Counted from the stretch's first letter, positions 37,633-47,117 are shown. The stretch is DNA of 64,000 nt from PNON01 sp963757065 (GCA_963757065.1 CAVWQC010000002.1:1-64000); one strand, 5' to 3'. Notes: generated from the letters alone by a model not told the origin. Numbers and translations are program-made.

Positions 37633-38419
37633 TTGGATCGATCATCTTGATGAAAGCGCCAAATCGACCGGTTTTACCATTTTCCCCTCGATGTGAAAAC
37701 CAGTTTTCATTTTCGCAGACTGTACAAGTCTCCGAATTCTCCACTTGCTGAACTCCAGCCCTAAACAATTGAATTTCATTGCATTTTTTTAAATCGATAT
37801 GGATATGTCCATCCACCGTTGATGACACGTCTTGAAGCTGATTGCCAATATTTGCTTGAATTGCATCTCTTACTTCATGTCCAACCGGGTAATGCTTCAT
37901 ACAAATGGCTGGTCCGATCGCTGCCAAAAGCTCACCTGGTGTGGAGTTAAATCGGCTTTGCATGGCACCTACCAGATTTCCTACAACATTCTTTGAAGTG
38001 CCCTGCCAACCTGCATGTGCGATACCTATAGCCTTATTTACAGGGTCATATATGAATATTGGCACACAATCCGCAAAACGCATAAATAAAGCTAATCCTG
38101 GTTCATCAGAAATAATTATGTCCGCTTTCACATGTGGTTGGTCTATCGGCCGTGACTTGATCGAATAGACCCAATCAGCACTATGCACCTGCCAGACATC
38201 AAAGATTTTGTCGGGTGCAAGGTTAAAGGCTTTGATCACCCTTCGTTTATTCTCGAGAACGTGCTCAGGATCATCCCCTACAGTCCCCCCAAGGTTCAAT
38301 GATGACCATGGGACAGGTGAAACACCGCCTTTTCTGGTTATTACTTCCGCTTGGATAGGATAACTGGAGAATATATCGAAGGAAAAAGATAGAATACCGT
38401 CATTCCAGGAGGGAATCAT
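37622..38419 (-). CDS. pgeF: PgeF/YlmD purine nucleosidase-oxidase family protein
   Basis: A 265-residue protein of the DUF152 (multicopper polyphenol oxidoreductase laccase) family. Family marks are VITRKGGVSPVPWSSLNLGG, VWQVHSADWVYSI, FMRFADCVPIFIYDP (active Cys/His region), GIAHAGWQGTSKNVVG and AIGPAICMKHYPVG. Characterised members phosphorylate or hydrolyse purine nucleosides; in E. coli PgeF also edits peptidoglycan precursors by removing wrongly placed L-Ser. A longer frame opens at 38446, but MIPSWNDG at 38419 has GAGGGG 14 bases upstream and barely avoids the upstream gene. YlmD is commonly next to yggS (YlmE), as here. Confidence 0.88.
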   Translation of the reverse strand: MIPSWNDGILSFSFDIFSSYPIQAEVITRKGGVSPVPWSSLNLGGTVGDDPEHVLENKRRVIKAFNLAPDKIFDVWQVHSADWVYSIKSRPIDQPHVKADIIISDEPGLALFMRFADCVPIFIYDPVNKAIGIAHAGWQGTSKNVVGNLVGAMQSRFNSTPGELLAAIGPAICMKHYPVGHEVRDAIQANIGNQLQDVSSTVDGHIHIDLKKCNEIQLFRAGVQQVENSETCTVCENENWFSHRGENGKTGRFGAFIKMIDPNDN

Positions 38420-38426
38420 ACAATTA

Positions 38427-39404
38427 TTATTTCCCCTCGAGTGCAAATTTTTTCTTTAAAGCTTTTCTACTATCCAGCATCGTTTCTTCTATCAAGGGAA
38501 AACCATACCATGCTGTTGTGATCCCAAATAATGCTCCTGTTAAGGTTCGCAATAATGGTGTACTTTCTCTTATCGGTAACCAGGTAATACCTGTATTTAT
38601 CAGGCTTGGAAGTTGGGATACTCCATCCAGTCCAATTGGGATCATCCCGGCAATTATCCATATATACCACGGAAGGGATTTTAGTTTCTTGCCTGTTACT
38701 GAAAATAAAAGACCGAAAACCAGGATTCCCGCATAAATGGCCACATCTCTCTCGCAGAAAGCAACTTTATAGCCTACGGTCGGATTGCCGTTAAAGGCTT
38801 TTGCATCAAGCACATCATGACTATCAAGCCCAGTAGCCTGCTCGAATGATAATTGTGTTCCTAATCCAGCAATTTCGCGCGGATATGCAGCCTGTTCACC
38901 GAATAAAAACCATGATCTATAGGCTAATTGGTGACAAAGCGGACTATAGATCTTATAGATCACCCTGGCAGGAAGTTCAGCACCATATTTTTCGAAAACA
39001 GGTGCTAAAAAAGGCAAACCAACAAATATGATCAGGATGGTATTTAAAACGAACATATAATGATTTGTCAACCAAAACGAGAACCGGTCTGCTTTTGTAA
39101 TCGTTCGAGCAGATTCCAGTTTTTCCTGATATTTTGGATCATTTTCCATCAATCTATTTTGGCGATCTTGTGCAGTTTTTAATAGGATATATATTTCCTC
39201 TGCTTTAAATGGATAGAACAGATGATATGGTCCTGTTTCGATAACCGGAGTCTTGTTAATGTAAGCCTTATATACCTCCGGGTCATCAGTTATATCGATA
39301 ATAGATAATTTATGGGGAATTTCATTCTGAATTTTTGCAAGATAGCCTAAAACAATTTGCGTATCTTCATCATTTTGTGCTGTATAAACAAAAACAGTGA
39401 TCAT
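38427..39404 (-). CDS. Thioredoxin-like domain fused to DUF2085 membrane domain
   Basis: A 325-residue protein with two parts. Residues 1-75 look like a glutaredoxin/thioredoxin fold (MITVFVYTAQNDEDTQIVLG, KLSIIDITDDPEVYKAYINK, TPVIETGP with the cis-Pro loop) but lack the usual CxxC. After a charged linker, four or five membrane helices carry the DUF2085 signature: YSPLCHQLAYRSWFLFG, CERDVAIYAGILVFGL and GMIPIGLDGVSQL. DUF2085 is of unknown function, with invariant Cys, His, Arg and Asp residues. The gene is 9 bases from ccdA, which moves electrons across the membrane to thioredoxin-fold proteins, so a redox role is plausible but inferred. Confidence 0.78.
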   Translation of the reverse strand: MITVFVYTAQNDEDTQIVLGYLAKIQNEIPHKLSIIDITDDPEVYKAYINKTPVIETGPYHLFYPFKAEEIYILLKTAQDRQNRLMENDPKYQEKLESARTITKADRFSFWLTNHYMFVLNTILIIFVGLPFLAPVFEKYGAELPARVIYKIYSPLCHQLAYRSWFLFGEQAAYPREIAGLGTQLSFEQATGLDSHDVLDAKAFNGNPTVGYKVAFCERDVAIYAGILVFGLLFSVTGKKLKSLPWYIWIIAGMIPIGLDGVSQLPSLINTGITWLPIRESTPLLRTLTGALFGITTAWYGFPLIEETMLDSRKALKKKFALEGK

Positions 39405-39413
39405 AAAGTCCTT

Positions 39414-40133
39414 CTATAATCCCAGATTAAAGAAATTACCGTATTGAGCAAGAATGGCAAAAGTACCTGAAAAAAGCATAATCCCAACAATAATCAAAAT
39501 AATTCCCATTATTATTTCAGTGATTCGTAATGATTTTTTATATTTCACAAGGATTTTGGATACCCATGACAAACCAAAAGCTGCAAGCAAAAATGGGATA
39601 CCCAGTCCAATGGAATAGGCTCCGAGTAAACTTACCCCCCACCAGCTGTCTCCGCTGTTCATCGCAATCGTTAATATGGATGCCAAAACAGGCCCCAGGC
39701 AAGGCGACCAACCTGCTGAAAAGAAGATACCCATCATAAATGAAGTTAAATATCCAGCCTTTTCTGTGACAGGTGCTAGGTGCCTGAGATCATATTCAAG
39801 AAATTTAAATCGGAAAATCCCGGTCATATGGATCCCAAATAAAACGATAACCACCCCCCCAATCTTAGCTAATACACCCCGGATGTTATAAAGCCAACCC
39901 CCCAGAACTGAAAATGTTAATCCCAAAAGAATAAAAATGATACTAAAGCCAAGAATAAATGCAATGCCATGGCCAACTGTGCTCCACTTTTTCCTGGAAG
40001 ATAAAATTTCTCCTTCATGAAATATTGTTCTGCCACCCAAATAACCTATATATGCAGGAACCAGTGGAAAAACACATGGTGATAAAAAGCTGACAAATCC
40101 AGCTATAAAGGCAAATCCGATGGTTACTTCCAC
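39414..40133 (-). CDS. ccdA: CcdA-type cytochrome c biogenesis / thiol-disulfide transporter
   Basis: A 239-residue protein with six membrane helices. The conserved Pro/Cys motifs are FLSPCVFPLVPAYIGYLGG in helix 1 and FSAGWSPCLGPVLASILTIA in helix 4, each with the single redox Cys of CcdA. The family carries reducing equivalents from cytoplasmic thioredoxin across the membrane for cytochrome c maturation or other extracytoplasmic thiol proteins. No c-type cytochrome assembly genes are in this window; its nearest partner is the thioredoxin-like/DUF2085 fusion downstream. The length and topology are normal. Confidence 0.9.
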   Translation of the reverse strand: MEVTIGFAFIAGFVSFLSPCVFPLVPAYIGYLGGRTIFHEGEILSSRKKWSTVGHGIAFILGFSIIFILLGLTFSVLGGWLYNIRGVLAKIGGVVIVLFGIHMTGIFRFKFLEYDLRHLAPVTEKAGYLTSFMMGIFFSAGWSPCLGPVLASILTIAMNSGDSWWGVSLLGAYSIGLGIPFLLAAFGLSWVSKILVKYKKSLRITEIIMGIILIIVGIMLFSGTFAILAQYGNFFNLGL

Positions 40134-40145
40134 TATAAAATTCCT

Positions 40146-41255
40146 TTATTCCACCTGAACTGTCACCCGGTCGGATGCATTCATTCCCTTGATTTCAAGG
40201 TCTCCAGGAACATATTCAACGTGTGGCAGGGTCCAGCGCCATACCCACCTTGCATCTTCAGGAAGACAATTTACACATCCGTGGGACCTGGCTTTTCCAA
40301 ATTCATTGTGCCAGTAAGCAGCGTGAACGGCTGCACCTTCCGATGTAAACATGGTAACCCATCCAATACCTGATGTATCGAAAGCTTCTCCCTTGGATGC
40401 GTTGGCACTCATATGCAGGGAAACAAGTTTCCACCGGATGGGATGATCCCCAGGTGGTGTACTCCATCCGTCCGAAAGGTTTGGACCAGTAGAAACCCTA
40501 CAGAAAAATACTTCACGTCCATTTTCATAAGCGGAAAGTGTTTGTCGGGCAAGGTTTACAATAATTTTCTTATCCTCAACCTCCGGGCTAAGGACAGTCA
40601 TTTCATCAGGTGTCACCGGTTTGCATGCTTCTGCTTTTGCAAAAAAATAGTCAGGCAGGCTGCCTTTTTTTTCAGATAACCTGTACAAAATTTGTCCGTT
40701 GGCATCCTGGCTGATATTATCGCACCAAAATACCTGTCCGTAATAAATTCTCGGTTTCAAAACTGTACGCAGCCAGTAACCACTCGGTGGTTGGGTGAGT
40801 ACCAGATCAACAACTGGTATTGTGATCTCAACCCACATACCAGGTTCAGTACCATATACCGGTAATGCTGTGAGGGGAGCATTCAATATATTTTTTACCG
40901 GTTGGAGATGGGCACCATAGATATATCCCTGGTCTGTCTCCACCCATCGTTGATTAAAATCAGAATAATCCAACGTTGATGCGACAACTTCTTTAACCCA
41001 AGGGACTACATCATCACGGTATAAAACTCTTGCGGTTGGACTATTGATGCTAGGTTTAGTCTTGAATTCAAACGGTGCCCCTTCTCCGCCGGTGCAAAGC
41101 CGCCCCAATCTTTCAAAATTAGGAATTTCCACCTGTTGGGTGAATTGCCTGGATGGCTTGAGGAAAACAGCTCCAGCTGCAGCACCTAATGAGGTCTTTA
41201 AGAAGTTCCTTCGATTAATTAGATAATTATTGTCCATATTATTAAGATAATCCAT
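40146..41255 (-). CDS. Tat-exported L,D-transpeptidase (YkuD domain)
   Basis: A 369-residue protein. The N-terminus NRRNFLKTSLGAAAGAVFL is a twin-arginine signal. About 180 residues of unassigned sequence follow, with several SH3-like strands. The C-terminal YkuD domain (about 235-350) contains KIIVNLARQTLSAYENGREV, the conserved HAAYWHNEFGKARSHGCVN with catalytic His and Cys, and LPEDARWVWRW. L,D-transpeptidases make 3-3 cross-links or attach proteins to peptidoglycan outside the membrane. The Tat signal is unusual but is known for some family members. The gene is 12 bases from ccdA and 13 bases from hutH on the same strand. Confidence 0.9.
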   Translation of the reverse strand: MDYLNNMDNNYLINRRNFLKTSLGAAAGAVFLKPSRQFTQQVEIPNFERLGRLCTGGEGAPFEFKTKPSINSPTARVLYRDDVVPWVKEVVASTLDYSDFNQRWVETDQGYIYGAHLQPVKNILNAPLTALPVYGTEPGMWVEITIPVVDLVLTQPPSGYWLRTVLKPRIYYGQVFWCDNISQDANGQILYRLSEKKGSLPDYFFAKAEACKPVTPDEMTVLSPEVEDKKIIVNLARQTLSAYENGREVFFCRVSTGPNLSDGWSTPPGDHPIRWKLVSLHMSANASKGEAFDTSGIGWVTMFTSEGAAVHAAYWHNEFGKARSHGCVNCLPEDARWVWRWTLPHVEYVPGDLEIKGMNASDRVTVQVE

Positions 41256-41268
41256 GCACTAATTATTG

Positions 41269-42814
41269 TCAACGTTGAAAATCAGGGATTTTCAATTTCG
41301 CTTTATAAATTAATTCAAATACTTTTTCAATGTCCTGTCCCCAGCAACGATCATCTGCCTGATATGGTACTATCTTGCGTATCTGGTTGTGAACATCTGC
41401 TACAGGTTTGCCTACTATTGCTTCAGGCTTCATCCTTAAGCGAAGATCAAGAGCTCTGGTTGCTGTAAAAAGCTCAATTGCCAGGATTTGCCAGCAATTC
41501 TTCAATACTCTGCTGGTATGCCTAGCTGCAGTCATTGAGTTCGCGTTGTGATCTTCCTGGTCGCCGGATGTAGGCAATGAATGGACCGAATCAGGGGTGG
41601 ATAAAGTTTGATTTTCCAGAACTAAAGATGCAGCAGTATATTGAGGCATCATTAACCCTGAATTTAACCCTGCAGCATTTTGAGAATCAACAAGCATGGA
41701 AGGCAGGCCATCATTCAAATTGCCATCAGTCAACCTGAATATTCGTCTTTCTGAAATGGCTCCAATTTCTGATAAAGCTATGGTCAAATAATCCAGAGCT
41801 ATTCCAATTGGCTCCCCATGAAAGTTACCACCAGACAAAGCTACATCAGGTCCAAATAGGAGAGGATTATCTGTTGCTGCATTAATTTCTCTTTCAATGA
41901 TCTTCTTAACGTGTTCAATCGCATCGAAAACTGCGCCATGAACTTGGGGAGCACATCTCAAGCTGTAAGCATCCTGTATTCGACCGGAGCTATTGATCAA
42001 AGAGCTTCCATTTATAAGACTTAATACTTCTTCAGCACATAGCATTTGCCCGATCTGACCTCGTGCTTGATGGATTCTTGGATCAAATGCTGCTGATAAT
42101 CCCTGTAAAGACTCTAGTGTCATAGCCAGGGAAATATTTGCAATATGATATAACCTCTCTGCATCGTACACAGCTAAGGCACCTATCGATGCTGAGAAAT
42201 GTTGCCCCATTGTTTAGCGCCAGACCTTCTTTAGGTCCCAGAATTATCCGATTGATACCGGCTGCTGCCATAGCCCACTTGCCTGGCATTACCTCACCAT
42301 TAAAAATAGCGCATCCAGAATCTTTTTCTTCATCAAATTTGTCGGTCGAAATTACAAGAGCAAGGTGTGAAAGAGGTCCAAGATCACCTGAAGAACCCAT
42401 GGAGCCTTGCGAAGGAACGACAGGTGTAACTCCTTTATTCAATAATTCAATAAACGTTTCAACAATGACGGGTCTGACGCCGGAAAATCCTTTTGCCAGT
42501 GTGTTTGCCCTTACGAGCATGGCAGCCCGGACAACTTCTTCAGGGAGAGGATCTCCCATTCCAACAGAATGGCTTAGGATGAGGTTTCTACTGAGAGTTG
42601 CTGTATCTTCCCTTGAAATCTTTTTATCAGAGAATATCCCGAATCCTGTGTTGATTCCATAAACAGGTCGTTCATCATTATTGATGCTTTCCACCCACGC
42701 CCATGATTCTTCCATCCTCGCTTTTGCTTGCGGGTCAAGAGTGACAGGTTCGTTAAATCTGGCAACTTTAATTACGTCATCCAGAGTAAGCTGATTCCCA
42801 TTAATTTTTATCAT
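41269..42814 (-). pseudogene. hutH: Histidine ammonia-lyase family, one +1 frameshift
   Basis: Two frames make a HAL/PAL family protein of about 514 residues. The N-terminal part from 42814 has YGINTGFGIFSD (general-base Tyr, residue 52), NLILSHSVGMG (Ser-His typical of His-specific enzymes) and GSMGSSGDLGPLSHLAL. After an extra base in ATTTCTCAGC near 42200 the frame continues SASIGALAVYDAERLYHIAN, QDAYSLRCAPQVHGA and DQEDHNANSMTAARHTSRVL. The MIO cofactor forms from an internal Ala-Ser-Gly; here the triad reads Ser-Ser-Gly (141-143). The enzyme would deaminate histidine to urocanate. No hutU, hutI or hutG is nearby. The single shift may be a sequence error. Confidence 0.85.
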
Positions 42815-42821
42815 CCTGATC

Positions 42822-43532
42822 CTATATACTTACCAAAACTCCCATAATAATTGCGGTGATTGGTACCGTAATATTATCCGCATCTGATTTCGATATTGAT
42901 TCTATCAGAGTTGATACCAGAGCAATACTAAATAGTTTTATGAATATGAAGGGAAAACTGATCGTCAAAATTCCCAAAGAATTAAAAATTATTAACACCA
43001 GTAGACTCAGCAAAAAACCACCAATTAACATGGCAATACTACCCACCCATGTCTTCTCTTTGGACCACGGCAGTAATGTCTTCCCAAATTGCTTCCCGAA
43101 TATATCTGCCACTCCATCGCCGCCGCAAAGGATCATTAAGGCAACAATTCCAATCGGGGATGTTTTCCAGAACAATAGAGTGATCCCGATAAATGCCAGG
43201 CCATAATAAAATGGTCCTTTAAGTAATTCTTTCTGCGCACCGCTTCTGGACATTGATTGAACAGAAGCTTTATCTCTAATTATTCCCAAACCTGCAAGGG
43301 CGAATTGAACAGTAGAAATTAATGGCACTATTGCTGCCAAAAACCTGGTTTCAATTCCTGTATCAAAAAGTACCCAGCACAAAACAAACAAGGGGCCAGT
43401 TCCAATATGGATTACTTTTCGACTGATAGTATTGGGGATCCAATTTTTTAATACTGCATAACCAACAAAACGCAACCAGAGAACCGATAACAATAAGGTG
43501 ATTACAAATGCAGCCAGATTATTATGCAGCAT
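42822..43532 (-). CDS. Polyprenol/phytol kinase-like membrane protein
   Basis: A 236-residue protein with six or seven hydrophobic helices. Diagnostic segments of the dolichol/phytol/diacylglycerol kinase superfamily are TISRKVIHIGTGPLFVLCW (about residues 37-55), MILCGGDGVADIFGKQFGK (the 'GDg.Ad..G...G' CTP-binding motif) and KEKTWVGSIAMLIGG ('K.k.s..Gs..ml'). Members phosphorylate isoprenoid alcohols with CTP; in Anaerolineae this could recycle polyprenols or tocopherol-like phytol, but the substrate is not evident. Coupled to hutH by an 8-base gap. Confidence in the superfamily is good, in the substrate low. Confidence 0.8.
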   Translation of the reverse strand: MLHNNLAAFVITLLLSVLWLRFVGYAVLKNWIPNTISRKVIHIGTGPLFVLCWVLFDTGIETRFLAAIVPLISTVQFALAGLGIIRDKASVQSMSRSGAQKELLKGPFYYGLAFIGITLLFWKTSPIGIVALMILCGGDGVADIFGKQFGKTLLPWSKEKTWVGSIAMLIGGFLLSLLVLIIFNSLGILTISFPFIFIKLFSIALVSTLIESISKSDADNITVPITAIIMGVLVSI

Positions 43533-43541
43533 ATGTGACGG

Positions 43542-43997
43542 CTACCAATCTTTTCGGTTCATTTCTCGTTGAGATTCACGGGCCATATCTCTTTGCGCTA
43601 TCGTATCCCGTTTGTCAAAGAGTTTTTTCCCTTTTGCCAATGCAACTTCAACCTTGGCACGCCCTTCTTTTATGTAAACTTTAATGGGTACAATGGTTGT
43701 CCCCTTTAACCTCACTTGTTCAAAAAGTTTACGGATCTCCCTCTTATGGAGTAACAGTCTTCTGGGTCGTAATGGATCGTGGTTATAACGATTCGCAGGA
43801 TTGTATGGAGCAATATGCGAATTCATCAACCAGGCTTCGTTGTCTCTAATTTCAACATACGCTTCCGCCAGGCTCATTTGTCCATTTTTGATGGATTTTA
43901 TTTCAGAGCCCTGTAATGAGATCCCTGCTTCAAAATTTTCCAATAGAAAATATTCAAAACTGGCTTTGCGATTCCTGGCAACGATCTTATCAGTCAT
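43542..43997 (-). CDS. smpB: SsrA-binding protein SmpB
   Basis: A 151-residue protein with all SmpB blocks: KIVARNRKASFEYFLLENFE, GISLQGSEIKSIKNGQMSLA, NSHIAPYNPANRYNHDPLRP, RRLLLHKREIRKLFEQ, GTTIVPIKVYIKEGRAKVEV, ALAKGKKLFDKRDTI and a basic C-terminal tail. SmpB binds tmRNA and A-site ribosomes to rescue stalled translation. The tmRNA gene (ssrA) is not in this window. Normal length; 9 bases from the polyprenol kinase-like gene. Confidence 0.95.
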   Translation of the reverse strand: MTDKIVARNRKASFEYFLLENFEAGISLQGSEIKSIKNGQMSLAEAYVEIRDNEAWLMNSHIAPYNPANRYNHDPLRPRRLLLHKREIRKLFEQVRLKGTTIVPIKVYIKEGRAKVEVALAKGKKLFDKRDTIAQRDMARESQREMNRKDW

Positions 43998-44014
43998 GAG
44001 CTGATTCTAACATA

Positions 44015-45292
44015 TTAACCCTTCCAGAGAATCGCAGCCCCCGCACTGAGTCGTAGCAAACCAAACAATATTAATGCCATTGGCAGTCCGATAATTTTAC
44101 CAATTTCTGGCCCGGTCAAGCTTCCGACAAGTACCGCAGCATAAAAAACCAAATTATAAATCGCCAGGAAAGGAGGGCGGTTTTCTTCCGGAATTTTTTC
44201 CAGCAGGTAATTAATTAGCAATCCCCCAACGAAAGCCCATGCCAAACCACCAACAAGTGAGGCAACAATAAATAATGCAATGCCCTTGCTGAAAGCCATA
44301 ATACCCGGATACAACGCCATCATTACGGCTCCAATACCAACTATATTCTTGTTACCATATTTCGCCGAAAGCTTAGAAATCTGTGTGGATCCGATGAATA
44401 CTGTAACGAAGAAAACTCCTGTACCGAGGCTAATAATGCTATCTGACAAATGTAAATTATTTACCCAGAATACCGGAAAAACGGGTATGCATAAATACTG
44501 GGCAATATGAAATAGGAAGAGCAATGCCATTACGTTATAGAAATGCTTGTTGTTTTTATATCCAGGCCATTTAAACCGATATAAACCAACCCGTTGAATA
44601 AAATCCTTTAGGATCTTCCTGGACTGTGATGCTTCTTCAGGGGGCTTTATCGGCATGTTTTGGATTTTTTTTCGCCCCCGAATCAAAAGCCAAAGATGTA
44701 CCGAGCTCATCATAGCCCCGATAAATCCAATTCCGAAGACCACCTGATAATTGATCGGAAAACTTAACCTATTTAATATTTGTCCTGAAATAAGGGTTGC
44801 CAGAATGGATACAATCGCAAAAAGAGCATTTCGGACACCCGCGACATAACCCCGCAAATTTGCTGGCACTGACTCAGCAAAAAGTGAATTAAAGCCTACC
44901 TGGAGAATCGTTCCTGGAAAGCTCATTATAAAAGTTATGATTAATAATAATTCGATTTGGGTTTGCTTAAGAAACAAAAGGGGAATTGGTACCCAAAGCA
45001 AATAAAAAATGCGGTGAATAAAAGAAGCATTGATCACCTTCAAGTTGGTATTTCCATACTGCAACCATGTACCAACGGGTAATGTAAAAATTAATGCCAC
45101 GATTGCAGGAAGGGCACCCAAAAGACCTATCTGAGTTCCGGTTCCTTGAATTCTGGCAAAATAAATGGTTATAAATGAAATCGAGCTGCCATTTAAAATG
45201 CCAAACCAGAGTATGTCCATATAAAGATGGCCAAACTCCCGTCTATACTCATCAGGAACATCTTTGTTTAGGTTTAATGGATAAAATCTCAT
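44015..45292 (-). CDS. Major facilitator superfamily transporter
   Basis: A 425-residue protein with about twelve hydrophobic helices in two six-helix halves separated by a charged loop (RGRKKIQNMPIKPPEEASQS, about 208-227). The MFS pattern appears in GLLGALPAIVALIFTLPVG (helix 2) and its relative around SKLSAKYGNKNIVGIG (loop 8-9). It lies between smpB and mgsA, with gaps of 17 and 11 bases. The substrate cannot be told; related proteins are called 'MFS transporter' only. No frame problem is visible. Confidence 0.85.
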   Translation of the reverse strand: MRFYPLNLNKDVPDEYRREFGHLYMDILWFGILNGSSISFITIYFARIQGTGTQIGLLGALPAIVALIFTLPVGTWLQYGNTNLKVINASFIHRIFYLLWVPIPLLFLKQTQIELLLIITFIMSFPGTILQVGFNSLFAESVPANLRGYVAGVRNALFAIVSILATLISGQILNRLSFPINYQVVFGIGFIGAMMSSVHLWLLIRGRKKIQNMPIKPPEEASQSRKILKDFIQRVGLYRFKWPGYKNNKHFYNVMALLFLFHIAQYLCIPVFPVFWVNNLHLSDSIISLGTGVFFVTVFIGSTQISKLSAKYGNKNIVGIGAVMMALYPGIMAFSKGIALFIVASLVGGLAWAFVGGLLINYLLEKIPEENRPPFLAIYNLVFYAAVLVGSLTGPEIGKIIGLPMALILFGLLRLSAGAAILWKG

Positions 45293-45303
45293 GATTTAGT
45301 GCT

Positions 45304-45735
45304 TTAGTCCAGGTTAATTGTTCGTATATATTCTTCTCTCATGAGGTGAGAGGAAATAATAAAATCAGCAGTTGACCGATTACATGCAGTAGGAATATTA
45401 TATAAAACAGCAATTCGTAAAAGAGCCTTCACATCCGGATCGTGAGGTTGTGGAGTTAGGGGATCCCAAAAGAAGATGAGAAAGTCAATTTTTCCTTCTA
45501 TGATCTTCGCACCGATCTGCATATCACCACCGATCGGTCCACTTTTGAAGCAGTGAATTTTCAACCCTGTTTCAAGTTGAATAAGTTTTCCTGTGGACAA
45601 TGTGGCAAACAATTTATGCTCGCGAAGTGTTCCCTTGTTGAATTTGACCCAATCCACGAGATCTTGCTTTTTCCTGTCATGCGCGATCAAAGCAATTCTT
45701 TTGTCGGGCATCATATTTAATGTGTTTTCGTTCAT
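45304..45735 (-). CDS. mgsA: Methylglyoxal synthase
   Basis: A 143-residue enzyme that turns dihydroxyacetone phosphate into methylglyoxal and phosphate, a bypass of lower glycolysis when phosphate is low. Family marks: RIALIAHDRKKQDLVDWVKF, LFATLSTGKLI, KSGPIGGDMQIGAKI with the catalytic Asp, FFWDPLTPQPHDPDVKALLR and IPTACNRSTADFIISS. The start is supported by AAGGA upstream. First gene of the long minus-strand run that ends at yggU. Nothing odd in length or motif. Confidence 0.95.
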   Translation of the reverse strand: MNENTLNMMPDKRIALIAHDRKKQDLVDWVKFNKGTLREHKLFATLSTGKLIQLETGLKIHCFKSGPIGGDMQIGAKIIEGKIDFLIFFWDPLTPQPHDPDVKALLRIAVLYNIPTACNRSTADFIISSHLMREEYIRTINLD

Positions 45736-46174
45736 AATTCCAATTCCTTATTTTTCCAAATTTGATCTTACTGATTACTTATAGCCGTTAAATTATTCGG
45801 CGTTATTCATAAATTATGAGTCAATAATTGATTATATATACCTTTTGCCAAAACTCGATTCGCTTGAATTTTCACTAGTATTCTTTGATGTTTATAAAAA
45901 TGATTATTGTCTTAATTAATTGTACCAATGATAAATTTTATAATGTTCAGTTTTAATGGAACACTTTTTATAAAAAGACTCTCCACCTATGCAAATTATA
46001 TCTATACGCAGTTCTTGTATTTAATAATATTTTATTCCCCGACGGCATCTGGATTTATCTTCCTAATTCATAATTCAACAGGAGATTAACAAATTTCATG
46101 AGTGCCTTTCTCTTGTTTACTCAAACCTTTCGAAAAAGGGATAAAATCATATGAAATAAAATTAATATATTTCC
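45736..46174. other. Intergenic, AT-rich, divergent promoter region
   Basis: About 440 bases between divergent mgsA (-) and a small membrane protein (+). It is very AT-rich with several TATA-like stretches (for example ATTATATATA at 45831-45840). It must hold the promoter of the mgsA run, but no pair with correct spacing stands out. No ORF or RNA gene seen. Confidence 0.45.
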
Positions 46175-46189
46175 TTGAATTACCAAACT

Positions 46190-46426
46190 ATGCCTATCAT
46201 AAAAAAGACACTCGCTGAATATTCCAGGCAAACCACTTTTCGACTCATTGCAGGTGGAATATTCATATTGTTTATCGTTGGTGATGTTTTGATCTATTTT
46301 ATTTACGGTTCAGCAGCTGCAATATCCGGAGTACTCTGCCTGGGTGTCGGATTATTACCTGTATTGATTATTATTGGTATTTTATGGGTGATGGAATATA
46401 TCGTAAAGAAAAACTCGGATTCCTGA
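46190..46426 (+). CDS. Small two-helix membrane protein
   Basis: A 78-residue product from ATG 46190 (an earlier TTG at 46175 is possible). Two hydrophobic helices (about residues 16-38 and 45-67) follow a basic N-terminus PIIKKTLAEYSRQTTFRLI. I do not recognise it. There is no good ribosome site, but the size and helix pattern look like a real small membrane protein. It converges on the SH3b gene at an 8-base distance. Confidence 0.45.
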   Translation: MPIIKKTLAEYSRQTTFRLIAGGIFILFIVGDVLIYFIYGSAAAISGVLCLGVGLLPVLIIIGILWVMEYIVKKNSDS

Positions 46427-46433
46427 GATTTTT

Positions 46434-47064
46434 TTACCTACCCCGGATTACGCTCAGGAGAGCTCCAAATACTCCCAATACAGCCAAACTGGTAATGATC
46501 ATGCCCATGGGAACTTTTGCAGCATTACTTTGGGTCGTTTCAGGAATGAGTGTGGGTATTTCGAGAGGAGGTGGAGGGGTAAATGTTGGCATTCTGGAAG
46601 GAATCGCGGTCACAATAAACTGAGCCGCCAACGTTGGATCGATCGTTGAGGTAACTAACGGGGTGGGAGTGTCCTGAGGTTCAATGATGGGTAAAAATCC
46701 AGGACTTAATGTGACCAAAGATGAATGTACCCAGGCTCTCCCGCTAGGCACGCCGGGGTACTCGATCATTATCCATTCGCCACCAACCGATCTACCCTTT
46801 CGCGGGAACCTGTTGACCTGCTAACAACACACCGATTTTTGCACATGTGGTGGCATTGGGACATTCCCGGACATTGATCTGATCCTGGTCAGCATTAACT
46901 GTGGCAACTGGACCTGCAGGCGTCCCTGTCACTGTGGCAATTGCGGCAGTAGGAATAAATGGAGTGGCTTGTTGAGCAAACACCATGGATCTTGTTCCCG
47001 TGAGAAAAAAGAAGAATCCCACTATAACAAAGATTGTGCTTGCGAATTTTCTTGCTTTTTCCAT
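46434..47064 (-). pseudogene. Membrane-anchored SH3b-domain protein, one +1 frameshift
   Basis: From ATG 47064 (AGGAGAAA 5 bases upstream) the frame gives a signal anchor KFASTIFVIVGFFFFLTG, then VNADQDQINVRECPNATTCA and LLAGQQVPAKG, a bacterial SH3 domain start. It meets a TAG at 46790, where one extra base moves the frame; it goes on RSVGGEWIMIEYPGVPSGRA and WVHSSLVTL, which completes the SH3b fold. A Thr/Pro linker (QDTPTPLVTSTIDPT) and a C-terminal helix MGMIITSLAVLGVFGALL follow. Such proteins bind peptidoglycan outside the membrane. Total about 210 residues. It is divergent from the zinc-ribbon gene at 47118. Confidence 0.75.
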
Positions 47065-47105
47065 TAATTTCTCCTGCGATATGGTCAATATTTTATCTTT
47101 CCGAT

Positions 47106-47111
47106 TATAAT
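47106..47111 (+). promoter_or_regulatory. -10 element, probable leaderless start
   Basis: A perfect TATAAT ends six bases before the ATG at 47118. The -35 candidate 17 bases upstream (GGTCAA) is poor. The short distance would give a transcript starting at or within a base or two of the ATG, as for the gene at 33200. Confidence 0.45.
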
Positions 47112-47117
47112 CTATTT

